From: Microbacterium dauci
Lineage (GTDB): Bacteria; Actinomycetota; Actinomycetes; Actinomycetales; Microbacteriaceae
Length of the DNA stretch: 64,000 bases
NCBI RefSeq assembly: GCF_030065535.1
Contig: NZ_JASJND010000005.1
Coordinates: 248,001 to 312,000 of the forward strand
Direction of reading: 5' to 3'
This document shows positions 44,658-52,457 of this stretch, one piece after another (the first letter of the stretch is position 1; each line of letters starts with the position of its first letter). The notes beneath the pieces are model-generated. The model was given only the letters and a program-made list of their open reading frames with translations. It did no database searches and was not told where the DNA came from. Made by a program: the position numbers and the translations under genes.

Positions 44658-46126
44658 ACCCCGCTGTCGTCATCGAGCGCGCTGCGCTCATCGTCGCGTG
44701 CGCGGTCGCGGCCGTCGTGGCCCTCGCGACGATCTTCGAACGCGGGCTCTGGGAAGACGAAGCGTTCAACCTCACGGTGCCGATCAACCTCGCGGCCGGG
44801 CTCGGCTACTCGAGCGACGGCACACTGTCGGGCAGCCTTGTGACGGCGTTCGACCCGCGCATCTCGACGGGGCCGATCGTGTTGCTCCCGATCGCTGCGG
44901 CCGTGCTCGTGGGTGCCGACCCGGTGATCGCGGGCCGCGTGATCGCCGTGGTCTTCTTCGCGGCGCTCGTCGCGCTCACGGCCCTCCTCGGACGCAAGGT
45001 CGGCGGTGCGTGGGGTGCGGTCGCCGCCGTGGCGATGCTGGCGGTCTTCGACGGCTCGCAGTCACTGTCGCCGATCCACGCGCCGAGCGACATCCTCGGT
45101 GAGGTCCCCGCGGGTGCGCTGCTCGCGGGGGCAGCGCTCCTGCTTCCGCGACGACCGCGCGCTGCGGCGCTCCTGATCGGACTGGCCGCGCTCGCCAAGA
45201 CGATCTCGCTGCTCGCGGCGCCGGCGCTGTTCGCGGTGCTGTTCGTAGTGGCATCCGACCGGACGATCGTCCGACGGGTCGTCCGGGCAGCCGCAGTGAC
45301 GGCGCTCACGGCGGTTCCGGTCGTGATCTGGGAAGTCGTCATCTTCGGCTCGCTCGGCCCGGCGCGGTACATCGATCACCTCCGCTCATCGGTGGCGTTC
45401 ATCCGCACCGGCGGTCAGCAGGGATACGCGACGGCGGTCGGCGACAAGGTGGGCGCGCTGTTCTCGGCGTGGCACAGCCCGTGGCAGGTGGTCGCGATCG
45501 TCACGCTCGTGCTGATCGGTGTCGTGATCGCCGTCGTCGTCGCACGCATCCGGCGCGACGGGCGAATCGGTCTCCGCGTACTCGCCAGGAACGACGTGGC
45601 CTTGGTGCTGCTGTTCGCGGCGGTCGGACTGTTCGCATTCCTCGGTTGGTGGATGACCGCCCAGCACACCCCGGCATGGGTGCGGCATCCGGCTCCGGGC
45701 CTGCTCGCCTTCGCGCCGGTGATCGTCGCCTTCGCGATCGGTCGGATCCACACGGTGCTCCGAGGTCGATCGTCGCCGGTTCGCCTCGCGGCGGCCGTCA
45801 CGTCGATCGCGCTCTTCCTGGGCGCGGTCGTCATGGGGGTCGGCGCGGTCCGCACCGCGTTCGAGCCGACCGGATGGAGCCTCGCGACGCAGCGCGGCGC
45901 GGCAGCGCAGATCGCCGAGGTCGGTGCCGAGCAGATCGCCACCTCGTGGGGGCGAGTGGTGGGCCCGATCGTGCTCTCGGGCGCGCACGTGGCGCTGCTC
46001 GACGCGCCTGCCGAGAACATCATCGACGCGTGGCGACTCACCCGCGACGGCACGGGGTCGGGCTGCCATCGGATCGACCTCGGTGCGGGCTACACGCTGT
46101 GCCCGCCCGACGCGGTCAGCCGCTGA
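44654..46126 (+). CDS. GT-C family integral membrane glycosyltransferase
   Basis: A 490-residue polytopic protein with about eleven predicted helices. The first external loop carries ERGLWEDEAFNL, where the acidic pair is the typical metal or acceptor motif of GT-C enzymes (PMT/GT39-like). The central helices are rich in Ala and Val, and a C-terminal external region ends GCHRIDLGAGYTLCPP with two Cys that could pair. It should transfer the sugar from the lipid carrier made by the upstream GT2 to an external acceptor. Start and stop overlap neighbours: ATGA with the GT2 gene, and 11 bp tail-to-tail with the phosphatase gene. Confidence 0.87.
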   Translation: MNPAVVIERAALIVACAVAAVVALATIFERGLWEDEAFNLTVPINLAAGLGYSSDGTLSGSLVTAFDPRISTGPIVLLPIAAAVLVGADPVIAGRVIAVVFFAALVALTALLGRKVGGAWGAVAAVAMLAVFDGSQSLSPIHAPSDILGEVPAGALLAGAALLLPRRPRAAALLIGLAALAKTISLLAAPALFAVLFVVASDRTIVRRVVRAAAVTALTAVPVVIWEVVIFGSLGPARYIDHLRSSVAFIRTGGQQGYATAVGDKVGALFSAWHSPWQVVAIVTLVLIGVVIAVVVARIRRDGRIGLRVLARNDVALVLLFAAVGLFAFLGWWMTAQHTPAWVRHPAPGLLAFAPVIVAFAIGRIHTVLRGRSSPVRLAAAVTSIALFLGAVVMGVGAVRTAFEPTGWSLATQRGAAAQIAEVGAEQIATSWGRVVGPIVLSGAHVALLDAPAENIIDAWRLTRDGTGSGCHRIDLGAGYTLCPPDAVSR

Positions 46127-46712
46127 CGGCGATGCGGACGAACCGGGCGATCTGATCGACCGCCGGGACGAGCTGGCGCCCCATCAGCTCGTACGTCTCC
46201 CACGGGAGCCGGTACGGGTCGACGACGTCGTCGTCCTCGGGTGCCTCGGGCGGCGGGATCATCCCGCGCTGCCCGGCGGCGAGCTGCACTGCCGCGCGCA
46301 GCCGGGCCGACGCGTCGGTGCCTCCTGCGTCGGCCGCGCTCGCGATCTCATCGTCGGAGAGGGATGCCGCGAGCCGCCCGAGCTCGCGAGCGGTGAACGT
46401 GGTCCGCAGTCGTGCCGGGGCCACCGAGACGACGGCCTTCCGGTGCTCCCTCGTCATCGCGATGACGAGATCGGGCGTGCGCAGACGCTCGGCGTCGACG
46501 AGCTGCGAGCGGTGCGAAGCCGCCTCATCGGCCGGGACGCCGAGCATCACCGCGAGCCGCTGGGCGTCGTCGGGCATCTCGGCGCTGCGCATGTCGAACG
46601 TGCCGCCGCTCGTCATCGCGTGCGGGAGATCGGCCAACCGCTGGTGCAGCAGCTGCTGCGCGAGCGGCGACCTGCAGATGTTCCCCGTACACACGGTCAT
46701 GATCTCGAACAC
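46116..46712 (-). CDS. low-molecular-weight protein tyrosine phosphatase (Wzb-like)
   Basis: A 198-residue cytoplasmic phosphatase. The catalytic loop is VCTGNICRSPL (CX5R) near residues 8-16, followed by a C-terminal acid loop EDDDVVDPYRLPWETYEL with the general-acid Asp before Pro-Tyr. It is about 40 residues longer than classic LMW-PTPs because of an insert before the acid loop, and the phosphatase at 63352 has the same insert. It probably dephosphorylates the Tyr-rich tail of the kinase at 38916. The GTG start has a GGGAGG site eight bases upstream, and the gene overlaps the convergent GT-C gene. Confidence 0.92.
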   Translation of the reverse strand: MFEIMTVCTGNICRSPLAQQLLHQRLADLPHAMTSGGTFDMRSAEMPDDAQRLAVMLGVPADEAASHRSQLVDAERLRTPDLVIAMTREHRKAVVSVAPARLRTTFTARELGRLAASLSDDEIASAADAGGTDASARLRAAVQLAAGQRGMIPPPEAPEDDDVVDPYRLPWETYELMGRQLVPAVDQIARFVRIAVSG

Positions 46713-46825
46713 CGCACACGCCTCCCGGATCGATCGGACGATTCGAGCCTAACCGGCGCCGCGCGACCGCTCCGTCGCGCCGAGGCGCTACCGTGCAGTG
46801 CAGGCGACGATGCAGTGGACAGGCG

Positions 46826-46831
46826 TACACT
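46826..46831 (+). promoter_or_regulatory. candidate -10 box TACACT for the kinase-like gene
   Basis: TACACT lies 58 bases upstream of the ATG of the histidine-kinase-like gene, in the 176-bp gap between it and the divergent phosphatase gene. No clear -35 was seen at the usual spacing. Confidence 0.35.
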
Positions 46832-46888
46832 TTGGTCGAGGGACCAGCCCGAACCGGTCCTTGGCGCACAGGCTATGGGGAGGTCGGG

Positions 46889-48706
46889 ATGTCATTGCGA
46901 GGATCAGCTCTCGCGAAGCGACGCATCCGACTCGGCGCTCACGTCTGGTGGGACGCCGTCACCAGTGGTGCGTTCTTCTCGCGTACCTCCCTGCTGCTCT
47001 CGCTCCTGATCGCCATGACGGTCATGGCGCCGTTCCAGCACTTCGACTCGTCCGACGATTACCTGAGCGTCCTCCTCGTCGGCTTCCTCGGCTGGGCGCT
47101 CCTCGCGATCGCCCTCCTCCCCGCGGCGTTCGCCGAGCGGCGACTGCGTGACCGACGGGCACGCGTGCTGGTGGTGCTGGGCGCGATCGTGGCGGCATCC
47201 GTCGCCCGCCCCTTCTTGAACGAACTCCTCTTCGCCGTCTTCTACGGGATGCCGCCGATCCTCGACGACTGGGCGGCTCGGGTCACGTCGAACATCGTGT
47301 TCTGGGTTGCGGGACTCTCAGTCATCGCGATGACGGTCCGCTCCATCGAACTCACGCGAGGTACGCGCGGCCGGCTCAACGCGGCGGTGGCGACCCTCAC
47401 CCGCGGTCGCCAGCGACTGGCGAGGTTCGAGAACGACAACCGTGTCGCCCTCGATGAACTGATCGGTGAATTGCGCATCAAACGCGAGGCGCTGCTCGCC
47501 GGCACGATCGACTTCCCGGCCGTGCGCGCGTACTCGGAGGTCGTGCGCTCGGCCAGCCACCGGCTCGAGGAACGCGCCAACCTCAACTTGAACCTCATCG
47601 ACGCGAAGCAGCCGCCGACGCCCGAGCCGATCGGTGAGAGTTCGGCGCTGGCGATGCTGCGCCCGCCGCCGGTCGGCATGGTGGGCGTCGTCTTCCTCGC
47701 GGGCGGGCTCCCGTACACGAACGGTGTAGGCGGCCTCCAGACCGCGGTGACGGCGCTGCTCGTCGCGTTGCCGCTGACCCTGGCGGCCGACCTCGTCACG
47801 CGACTGCTCGCACGGCGGCAGCCGCCGACGGTGCGCGGTTCGGTCATCGTGGCCACCTGGACGGTCGCCGGCATCCTGATGACGGTCCTCGCGCATCTGC
47901 TCGTGGACGCCGAGGACCCGTCGAAGCTCGTCCCGCTGTTCTCGATGCCGCTGCTCGCGATCGCGCTCGCCGCGTGCACGGATGCGATCGCACGGGCCGC
48001 GATCAGTTCTCGGCGCCTCGAAGCAGTGCTCGGGCTCGTCGCCCGCACGTTGACGTCGAAGACCGCCGAGGCGCGCAGGCCGCTCCGCAACGCCGCCCAC
48101 GTCCTCCACGGCCGCGTGCAGGGGCGCTGCGTGATGCTCGCTGCGTACGCGGACGAGTGGGAGCTCACCGACGCCGAGATCGACGGGTTCCGATCCGACA
48201 CGGATGCCGCGTTCGACTCCGTCCTCTGGTTCGAGGCGGAGGCCGATTCGCTCGGACGCGAGGGGCTCGTCCAGTCGAACCACGAGGACGTGGCGGAGCT
48301 CGTGGCGACGTGGGGCGGCGTCCTCGACGTGTCGAGCGAGATCTCCGAGGAAGCGGCGGACGTCCTCATCGATCCGGCACTCTCGCACCGCGTCGCGACG
48401 GTCGTGAACGAGGGGTTCGTCAACGCGGTCAAGCACTCCGAGGCGAAGGCCGTCTGGCTCTCCATCGACCGTGAGGGATCGGCGCTGCTGGTGCGGACGT
48501 GGTCGATCGGTGTCATCGAGCGCGCGCCGGTCGTGGAACCGTCGTCCCGCGGCGTCAGCCTGCTGGGGGAGGGCGCGCGCATCTTCCAGCGCGGCGACGA
48601 GGTCGTCCTCGAAGTGCCCGTGCCGCTCGCGGCCGAGCCGACGTTCAGCGCGCCTGCGATCCCTCGCTCGTCTGGGATGTTCCGGAAGGCATCGCCGCGC
48701 GCGTGA
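46889..48706 (+). CDS. histidine-kinase-like ATPase with polytopic sensor region
   Basis: A 605-residue membrane protein. The N-terminal ~400 residues contain eight or so predicted helices and a central cytoplasmic stretch (RGRQRLARFENDNRVALDEL). The C-terminal ~130 residues resemble a HATPase_c domain, with the N-box VNEGFVNAVKHSEAK and a final GEGARIFQRGDEVVLEVP that may correspond to the G region. I could not find a clear H-box for autophosphorylation, nor a response-regulator gene nearby. It may be a signalling ATPase or a diverged NarX-like kinase. The ATG follows GGGGAGG. Confidence 0.72.
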   Translation: MSLRGSALAKRRIRLGAHVWWDAVTSGAFFSRTSLLLSLLIAMTVMAPFQHFDSSDDYLSVLLVGFLGWALLAIALLPAAFAERRLRDRRARVLVVLGAIVAASVARPFLNELLFAVFYGMPPILDDWAARVTSNIVFWVAGLSVIAMTVRSIELTRGTRGRLNAAVATLTRGRQRLARFENDNRVALDELIGELRIKREALLAGTIDFPAVRAYSEVVRSASHRLEERANLNLNLIDAKQPPTPEPIGESSALAMLRPPPVGMVGVVFLAGGLPYTNGVGGLQTAVTALLVALPLTLAADLVTRLLARRQPPTVRGSVIVATWTVAGILMTVLAHLLVDAEDPSKLVPLFSMPLLAIALAACTDAIARAAISSRRLEAVLGLVARTLTSKTAEARRPLRNAAHVLHGRVQGRCVMLAAYADEWELTDAEIDGFRSDTDAAFDSVLWFEAEADSLGREGLVQSNHEDVAELVATWGGVLDVSSEISEEAADVLIDPALSHRVATVVNEGFVNAVKHSEAKAVWLSIDREGSALLVRTWSIGVIERAPVVEPSSRGVSLLGEGARIFQRGDEVVLEVPVPLAAEPTFSAPAIPRSSGMFRKASPRA

Positions 48707-48718
48707 GCGCGGAGTGCG

Positions 48719-49663
48719 TCAGACGCTCGGTTCGTTCCAGCTCAGCGACTCGATGTAGCGCAGCAGCACGCCTTCGCGTAGCGCCCACGGCGAGACTTCG
48801 AGCTCGTCGACGCCCATCGCGGTCATCGCGGTGTGCAGCACGACCGCGCCAGCCACGATCTGGAACGTGCGGTCGGCGGTGATCCCCGGCAGTTCCTGCC
48901 GAGCGGATGCCGGGATGCGCGCCAGCCGCGGGATCCACGAACCCAGTTCGCGGCGGGGGAGCACCATGCGGTCGCTTCCGGCCCAGCCCGGCGCGGGGTG
49001 GCCGACGAGCTTCGCGAGGGAGCGGATCGCCTTGGACGATCCCACCACGTGGTCGGGGCGAGGTTGCGACGCCATCGTCTCCACGGTGGGGGCGAGGGTC
49101 GCGCGGGCGTGCTCGCGCAGGATGTCGACAGCCGCCTCGCCCGGCGGGTCCTCGGGGAGGAACTCGATCGTCATCCGGCCGGCGCCGAGCGGGACGGATG
49201 CCGCCACCACGGGCAGCTCGTCCCGGCCCGCCGCGATCTCGAGCGATCCGCCGCCGATGTCGAAGAGGAGGATCTGGCCGGCCGACCAGCCGAACCAGCG
49301 GCGGACGGCGAGGAAGGTGAACCGCGCCTCGGACTCACCACCGAGCACCTGCAGCTCCTGGCCGAGCGCCGCCTCGATGCGCGCGATGACCTCCGCGCCG
49401 TTCGTGGCCTCGCGGACGGCACTGGTCGCCGTCGCGAGCAGCTCGACGACGCGTTCGCGCTTCGCGACCTCGCGGGCCTCGGTCACCGCGGCGACGAGTG
49501 CGGCGACGCCGTCCTCGTTGATCGAGCCGTCCGGCTCGAGGTAGCGCATGAGCCGCAGCACCGTGCGCTGGCTCGTCGCGGCGAGCGGCCTGCCGCCGGG
49601 GCGGACGTCGGCGATGAGCAGATGGACGGTGTTCGAACCGATGTCGAGGACTCCCAAGCGCAC
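48719..49663 (-). CDS. Ppx/GppA family exopolyphosphatase
   Basis: A 314-residue phosphatase of the ASKHA fold. The N-terminal phosphate-1 loop LDIGSNTVHLLIAD and the phosphate-2 segment FDIGGGSLEIAAGR are conserved, as is ATATSAVREATN with the catalytic Glu further on. The length matches the short Ppx1/Ppx2 proteins of actinobacteria, which hydrolyse polyphosphate or pppGpp. The GTG at 49663 lies six bases after TAGCCT, a leaderless arrangement. The gene is convergent to the kinase-like gene with only 12 bp between. Confidence 0.9.
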   Translation of the reverse strand: MRLGVLDIGSNTVHLLIADVRPGGRPLAATSQRTVLRLMRYLEPDGSINEDGVAALVAAVTEAREVAKRERVVELLATATSAVREATNGAEVIARIEAALGQELQVLGGESEARFTFLAVRRWFGWSAGQILLFDIGGGSLEIAAGRDELPVVAASVPLGAGRMTIEFLPEDPPGEAAVDILREHARATLAPTVETMASQPRPDHVVGSSKAIRSLAKLVGHPAPGWAGSDRMVLPRRELGSWIPRLARIPASARQELPGITADRTFQIVAGAVVLHTAMTAMGVDELEVSPWALREGVLLRYIESLSWNEPSV

Positions 49664-49703
49664 GCTCCGAGGCTATCGGAGCGGCATCCGGTGTCCGTGA
49701 CGG

Positions 49704-51293
49704 TCAGGTTGCGGTCAGCGACAGCTTCGGCGGGTTCGGCCCCTTCGGCGCCTTGATGATCACGCCGACGTCGACACGAGCGCCGGGCGTGAGGTTGTCG
49801 AGGCCCCAGTTCTTGCCGGCACAGGTGACCTTCGCGTTCGCGGCGCCCGCCGAGGTCAGGGTGCAGTCCATGCCCCAGGCGCTGTCGATCGAGGTGGCGC
49901 CGGGCGAGACCCAGCTCGCCCGCCACGACTTCACCTTCCTCGTCTTCGGTGCGGTGACGGTCAGGCCGACCTGATACGCGCCCTCCCAGGCCGAGGTCAC
50001 CGTCATCTTCGCTGTCGTCCACCGCGAGGTCGCCGTGGAGCTCTTGCCCACCGATGGGTCGGAACCGGGCGCCGGGGACTGCGACGGCGCCGGTGTCGGA
50101 GACGGGTTCGGTGCGGGCGTCGGCGTGACCGGTGCCTTCGGGTAGGCGACCTTCTTCGGCGTGAGGAGTGGGCGCAGGTACGACAGCTTCGCCGTCTGGC
50201 GGGTGTACCAGTCGTCCTCCAGCAGGCCGCCGGTGTCGCCGCTGTTGGGGTTGAAGGACCAGTACGCGAAGCTGATGTTCTTGCGATCGAGGTACTTCAC
50301 GAACGCCGAGAGCCACCGTTTGTCCGATGTGGTTTCGAGCTTCGTCCCGAATTCGCCCACCAGAACCGGCGCGATGTTCTTCGAAACGAGGTAGCCCCAG
50401 TTCCGCTCCCACACGCCGGGGAGGTTGGCGGGATAGTTCTTCGCAGAGAACCACGGCTGGTACGCGACCGACACCGGGTACTCGTGCGGCGAGTAGACGA
50501 CGCGGTTGCGGACGTTGAGCGTCACCGGCTTCTTCGCCGCGCCGCGCAGGCCGCCGCCCCACCACGTGACCGAACCGTCCTCTTCGTTCTGGACGCCCTC
50601 GACGATGATGAGCAGGCGCGCATTGACCTTGAGGATCTCGTTGCCCGCGCGGATCGCGGCGGCACGCCAATCGCGTGAGCGGACGCCACAACCCCAGCAG
50701 GCGTTGCCCCGCGGCTCGTTGTGCAGGTCGAACCCGGTGACGGTGGAGTTGTGCTTGTACCGCTTCGCGAGCATCTTCCAGTCGGCGATCCACCGGGCCT
50801 CTGAGTAGCGCGAGGTGTACCAGAGCTCGGACTGCGCGGCCGAGTCGGGGCGATGGCGGTCGAGGATGATGCGCAGCCCGTACTTGCGGGCGCTCGCGAT
50901 GACGGCATCCATCACCTGCAGTGTGGAGGCGTTCGCCAACTTCGGGTTGATCGCCGTGTTGATCGAGTTCACCCGCTTCTTCGCGAGGCACTCGTTCGAG
51001 AAGGGTAGCCGCACCGCGTTGAACCCCATGCCGGCGATCTGCGACATCCCCTGATCGAGGGTGATCGACCACAGGCCGTGCGGGGCGCAGGTGTCGGTCT
51101 CCATGCCGAACCACGAGGTCGCGCGCAGTCGGACGGTGTTGCCGGAGTCGACGTGGATGATCTTCGAACCGCTGGTGCGGAGCCAGCTCAGCGGGGCTGA
51201 CGACGCGGCGGTCGCAGGAGCGGGCGCGGCGACGACGCTCACCGAGACGGCGAGGACCGCCACCGCCAGTGCTGCCAGCATCCGTCGCAACAT
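49704..51293 (-). CDS. secreted GH5 cellulase with C-terminal CBM2
   Basis: A 529-residue secreted endoglucanase. The signal peptide (residues 1-30) ends near APATAAS. The GH5 catalytic domain has the acid/base Glu in GFDLHNEPRG and the nucleophile Glu in VLVGEFGTK, with HEYP and SFAYWSFNP also conserved. A Pro/Thr/Ser linker (TPTPAPNPSPTPAPS) leads to a family 2-like cellulose-binding module with its terminal Cys pair. The start at 51293 has AGGGGA six bases upstream; the ATG at 51311 does not. It would degrade plant cellulose or a related glucan, and its place beside an exopolysaccharide locus is noteworthy. Confidence 0.92.
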   Translation of the reverse strand: MLRRMLAALAVAVLAVSVSVVAAPAPATAASSAPLSWLRTSGSKIIHVDSGNTVRLRATSWFGMETDTCAPHGLWSITLDQGMSQIAGMGFNAVRLPFSNECLAKKRVNSINTAINPKLANASTLQVMDAVIASARKYGLRIILDRHRPDSAAQSELWYTSRYSEARWIADWKMLAKRYKHNSTVTGFDLHNEPRGNACWGCGVRSRDWRAAAIRAGNEILKVNARLLIIVEGVQNEEDGSVTWWGGGLRGAAKKPVTLNVRNRVVYSPHEYPVSVAYQPWFSAKNYPANLPGVWERNWGYLVSKNIAPVLVGEFGTKLETTSDKRWLSAFVKYLDRKNISFAYWSFNPNSGDTGGLLEDDWYTRQTAKLSYLRPLLTPKKVAYPKAPVTPTPAPNPSPTPAPSQSPAPGSDPSVGKSSTATSRWTTAKMTVTSAWEGAYQVGLTVTAPKTRKVKSWRASWVSPGATSIDSAWGMDCTLTSAGAANAKVTCAGKNWGLDNLTPGARVDVGVIIKAPKGPNPPKLSLTAT

Positions 51294-51404
51294 CGTTCGT
51301 CCCCTGAACATCCGGTTCGTCACCCCGACGTTCACCGAGCTTCCAGGGTACGGCACCGCCGTCACGCGCTCGCGTCATGGTGCCCGAGGCGATCCGTACC
51401 CCGC

Positions 51405-51410
51405 TACCAT
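51405..51410 (+). promoter_or_regulatory. -10 box TACCAT for coaA
   Basis: TACCAT ends seven bases before the ATG, so transcription would start at or next to the start codon. This fits a leaderless mRNA. Confidence 0.6.
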
Positions 51411-51417
51411 TGCGCCA

Positions 51418-52365
51418 ATGTCCCCCGACGAGACGCTGACGCCCGTCGACTCGCTGTACCGCGAGATCGACCGTGCGGACTGGGCGCGCATGGCCTCCGG
51501 CATGGAGCAGCCGCTCACCGAGACCGAGATCGTACAGTTGCGCGGTATCGGCGACCGCCTCGATCTCACCGAGGTCCGCGAGGTCTATCTGCCCCTCAGC
51601 CGGCTGCTGTCGCTGTATGCCGGCGCGACGAAGCGACTCGGGGCGGATGCCGCGGACTTCGTCGGTGAAGCCGACTCGACGACACCGTTCATCGTCGCCG
51701 TCGCAGGTTCCGTCGCGGTCGGGAAGTCGACGATCGCGCGACTCCTGCGTGAGCTCATGAGCCGCTGGCCGGGCACACCCCGCGTGGAGCTCGTCACGAC
51801 CGACGGATTCCTCTACCCGAACGCCGAGCTCGAGCGTCGCGGCATCATGGACCGCAAGGGGTTCCCGGAGTCGTACGACCGCCGCGCCCTCGTCGAGTTC
51901 CTCGTCGCCGTGAAGTCCGGCGCGGCCGAAGTGCGCGCCCCCTACTACTCGCACATGCGGTACGACATCATCCCCGACGCGCACGTCACCGTCCGCCGCC
52001 CCGACGTCATCATCGTCGAGGGGCTGAACGTGCTGGCATCCGCTCCGAATCCTCACGACGTCGCCGTGAGCGAGCTGTTCGACTTCTCGATCTACGTCGA
52101 CGCCGAGGTCGAACACATCACCCAGTGGTACGTGGATCGGTTCCTCGCCCTGCGCGAGGCGGCGTTTTCGAACCCGAACTCGTTCTTCAAGGTGTTCGCC
52201 GACATCCCCGACGATGAGGCGGTGCGACTCGCCCTCGGGTTCTGGAACGACATCAACCTGCCCAACCTGCGCGAGAACGTCGAACCGACCCGCCACCGGG
52301 CGAAGCTCGTGCTCCGCAAAGCCGCCGACCACACCGTCGAGACGGTTCGGCTGCGCAAGCTCTGA
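51418..52365 (+). CDS. coaA: type I pantothenate kinase
   Basis: A 315-residue cytoplasmic kinase that phosphorylates pantothenate with ATP, the first and regulated step of coenzyme A synthesis. The P-loop AGSVAVGKSTIA (near residue 100), VELVTTDGFLYPN, KGFPESYDRRALVEFL and the PYYSHMRYDIIPD segment match CoaA of type I, including the feedback-inhibition region. The C-terminus NLRENVEPTRHRA is conserved. The ATG was chosen because it lies seven bases after TACCAT and agrees with the family N-terminus. It is divergent from the cellulase gene. Confidence 0.97.
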   Translation: MSPDETLTPVDSLYREIDRADWARMASGMEQPLTETEIVQLRGIGDRLDLTEVREVYLPLSRLLSLYAGATKRLGADAADFVGEADSTTPFIVAVAGSVAVGKSTIARLLRELMSRWPGTPRVELVTTDGFLYPNAELERRGIMDRKGFPESYDRRALVEFLVAVKSGAAEVRAPYYSHMRYDIIPDAHVTVRRPDVIIVEGLNVLASAPNPHDVAVSELFDFSIYVDAEVEHITQWYVDRFLALREAAFSNPNSFFKVFADIPDDEAVRLALGFWNDINLPNLRENVEPTRHRAKLVLRKAADHTVETVRLRKL

Positions 52366-52444
52366 CCGCCGTCGCCGTCAACGTCGTATGCGCGTGGCGA
52401 CGCGCCCGGTCGCGACGCGCGGCGGAGTCCCAGGCGCCCGGACC

Positions 52445-52450
52445 TAGCAT
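52445..52450 (+). promoter_or_regulatory. -10 box TAGCAT for glmS
   Basis: TAGCAT ends seven bases before the glmS ATG, the same leaderless spacing seen for coaA. Confidence 0.6.
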
Positions 52451-52457
52451 TGACCCC

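Noticed and set aside
49483..52332. A 2.8-kb minus-strand open frame crossing the Ppx, cellulase and coaA genes
   Set aside because: It spans three well-supported genes in other frames and its translation is low-complexity charged sequence. It is a shadow frame of high-GC DNA.
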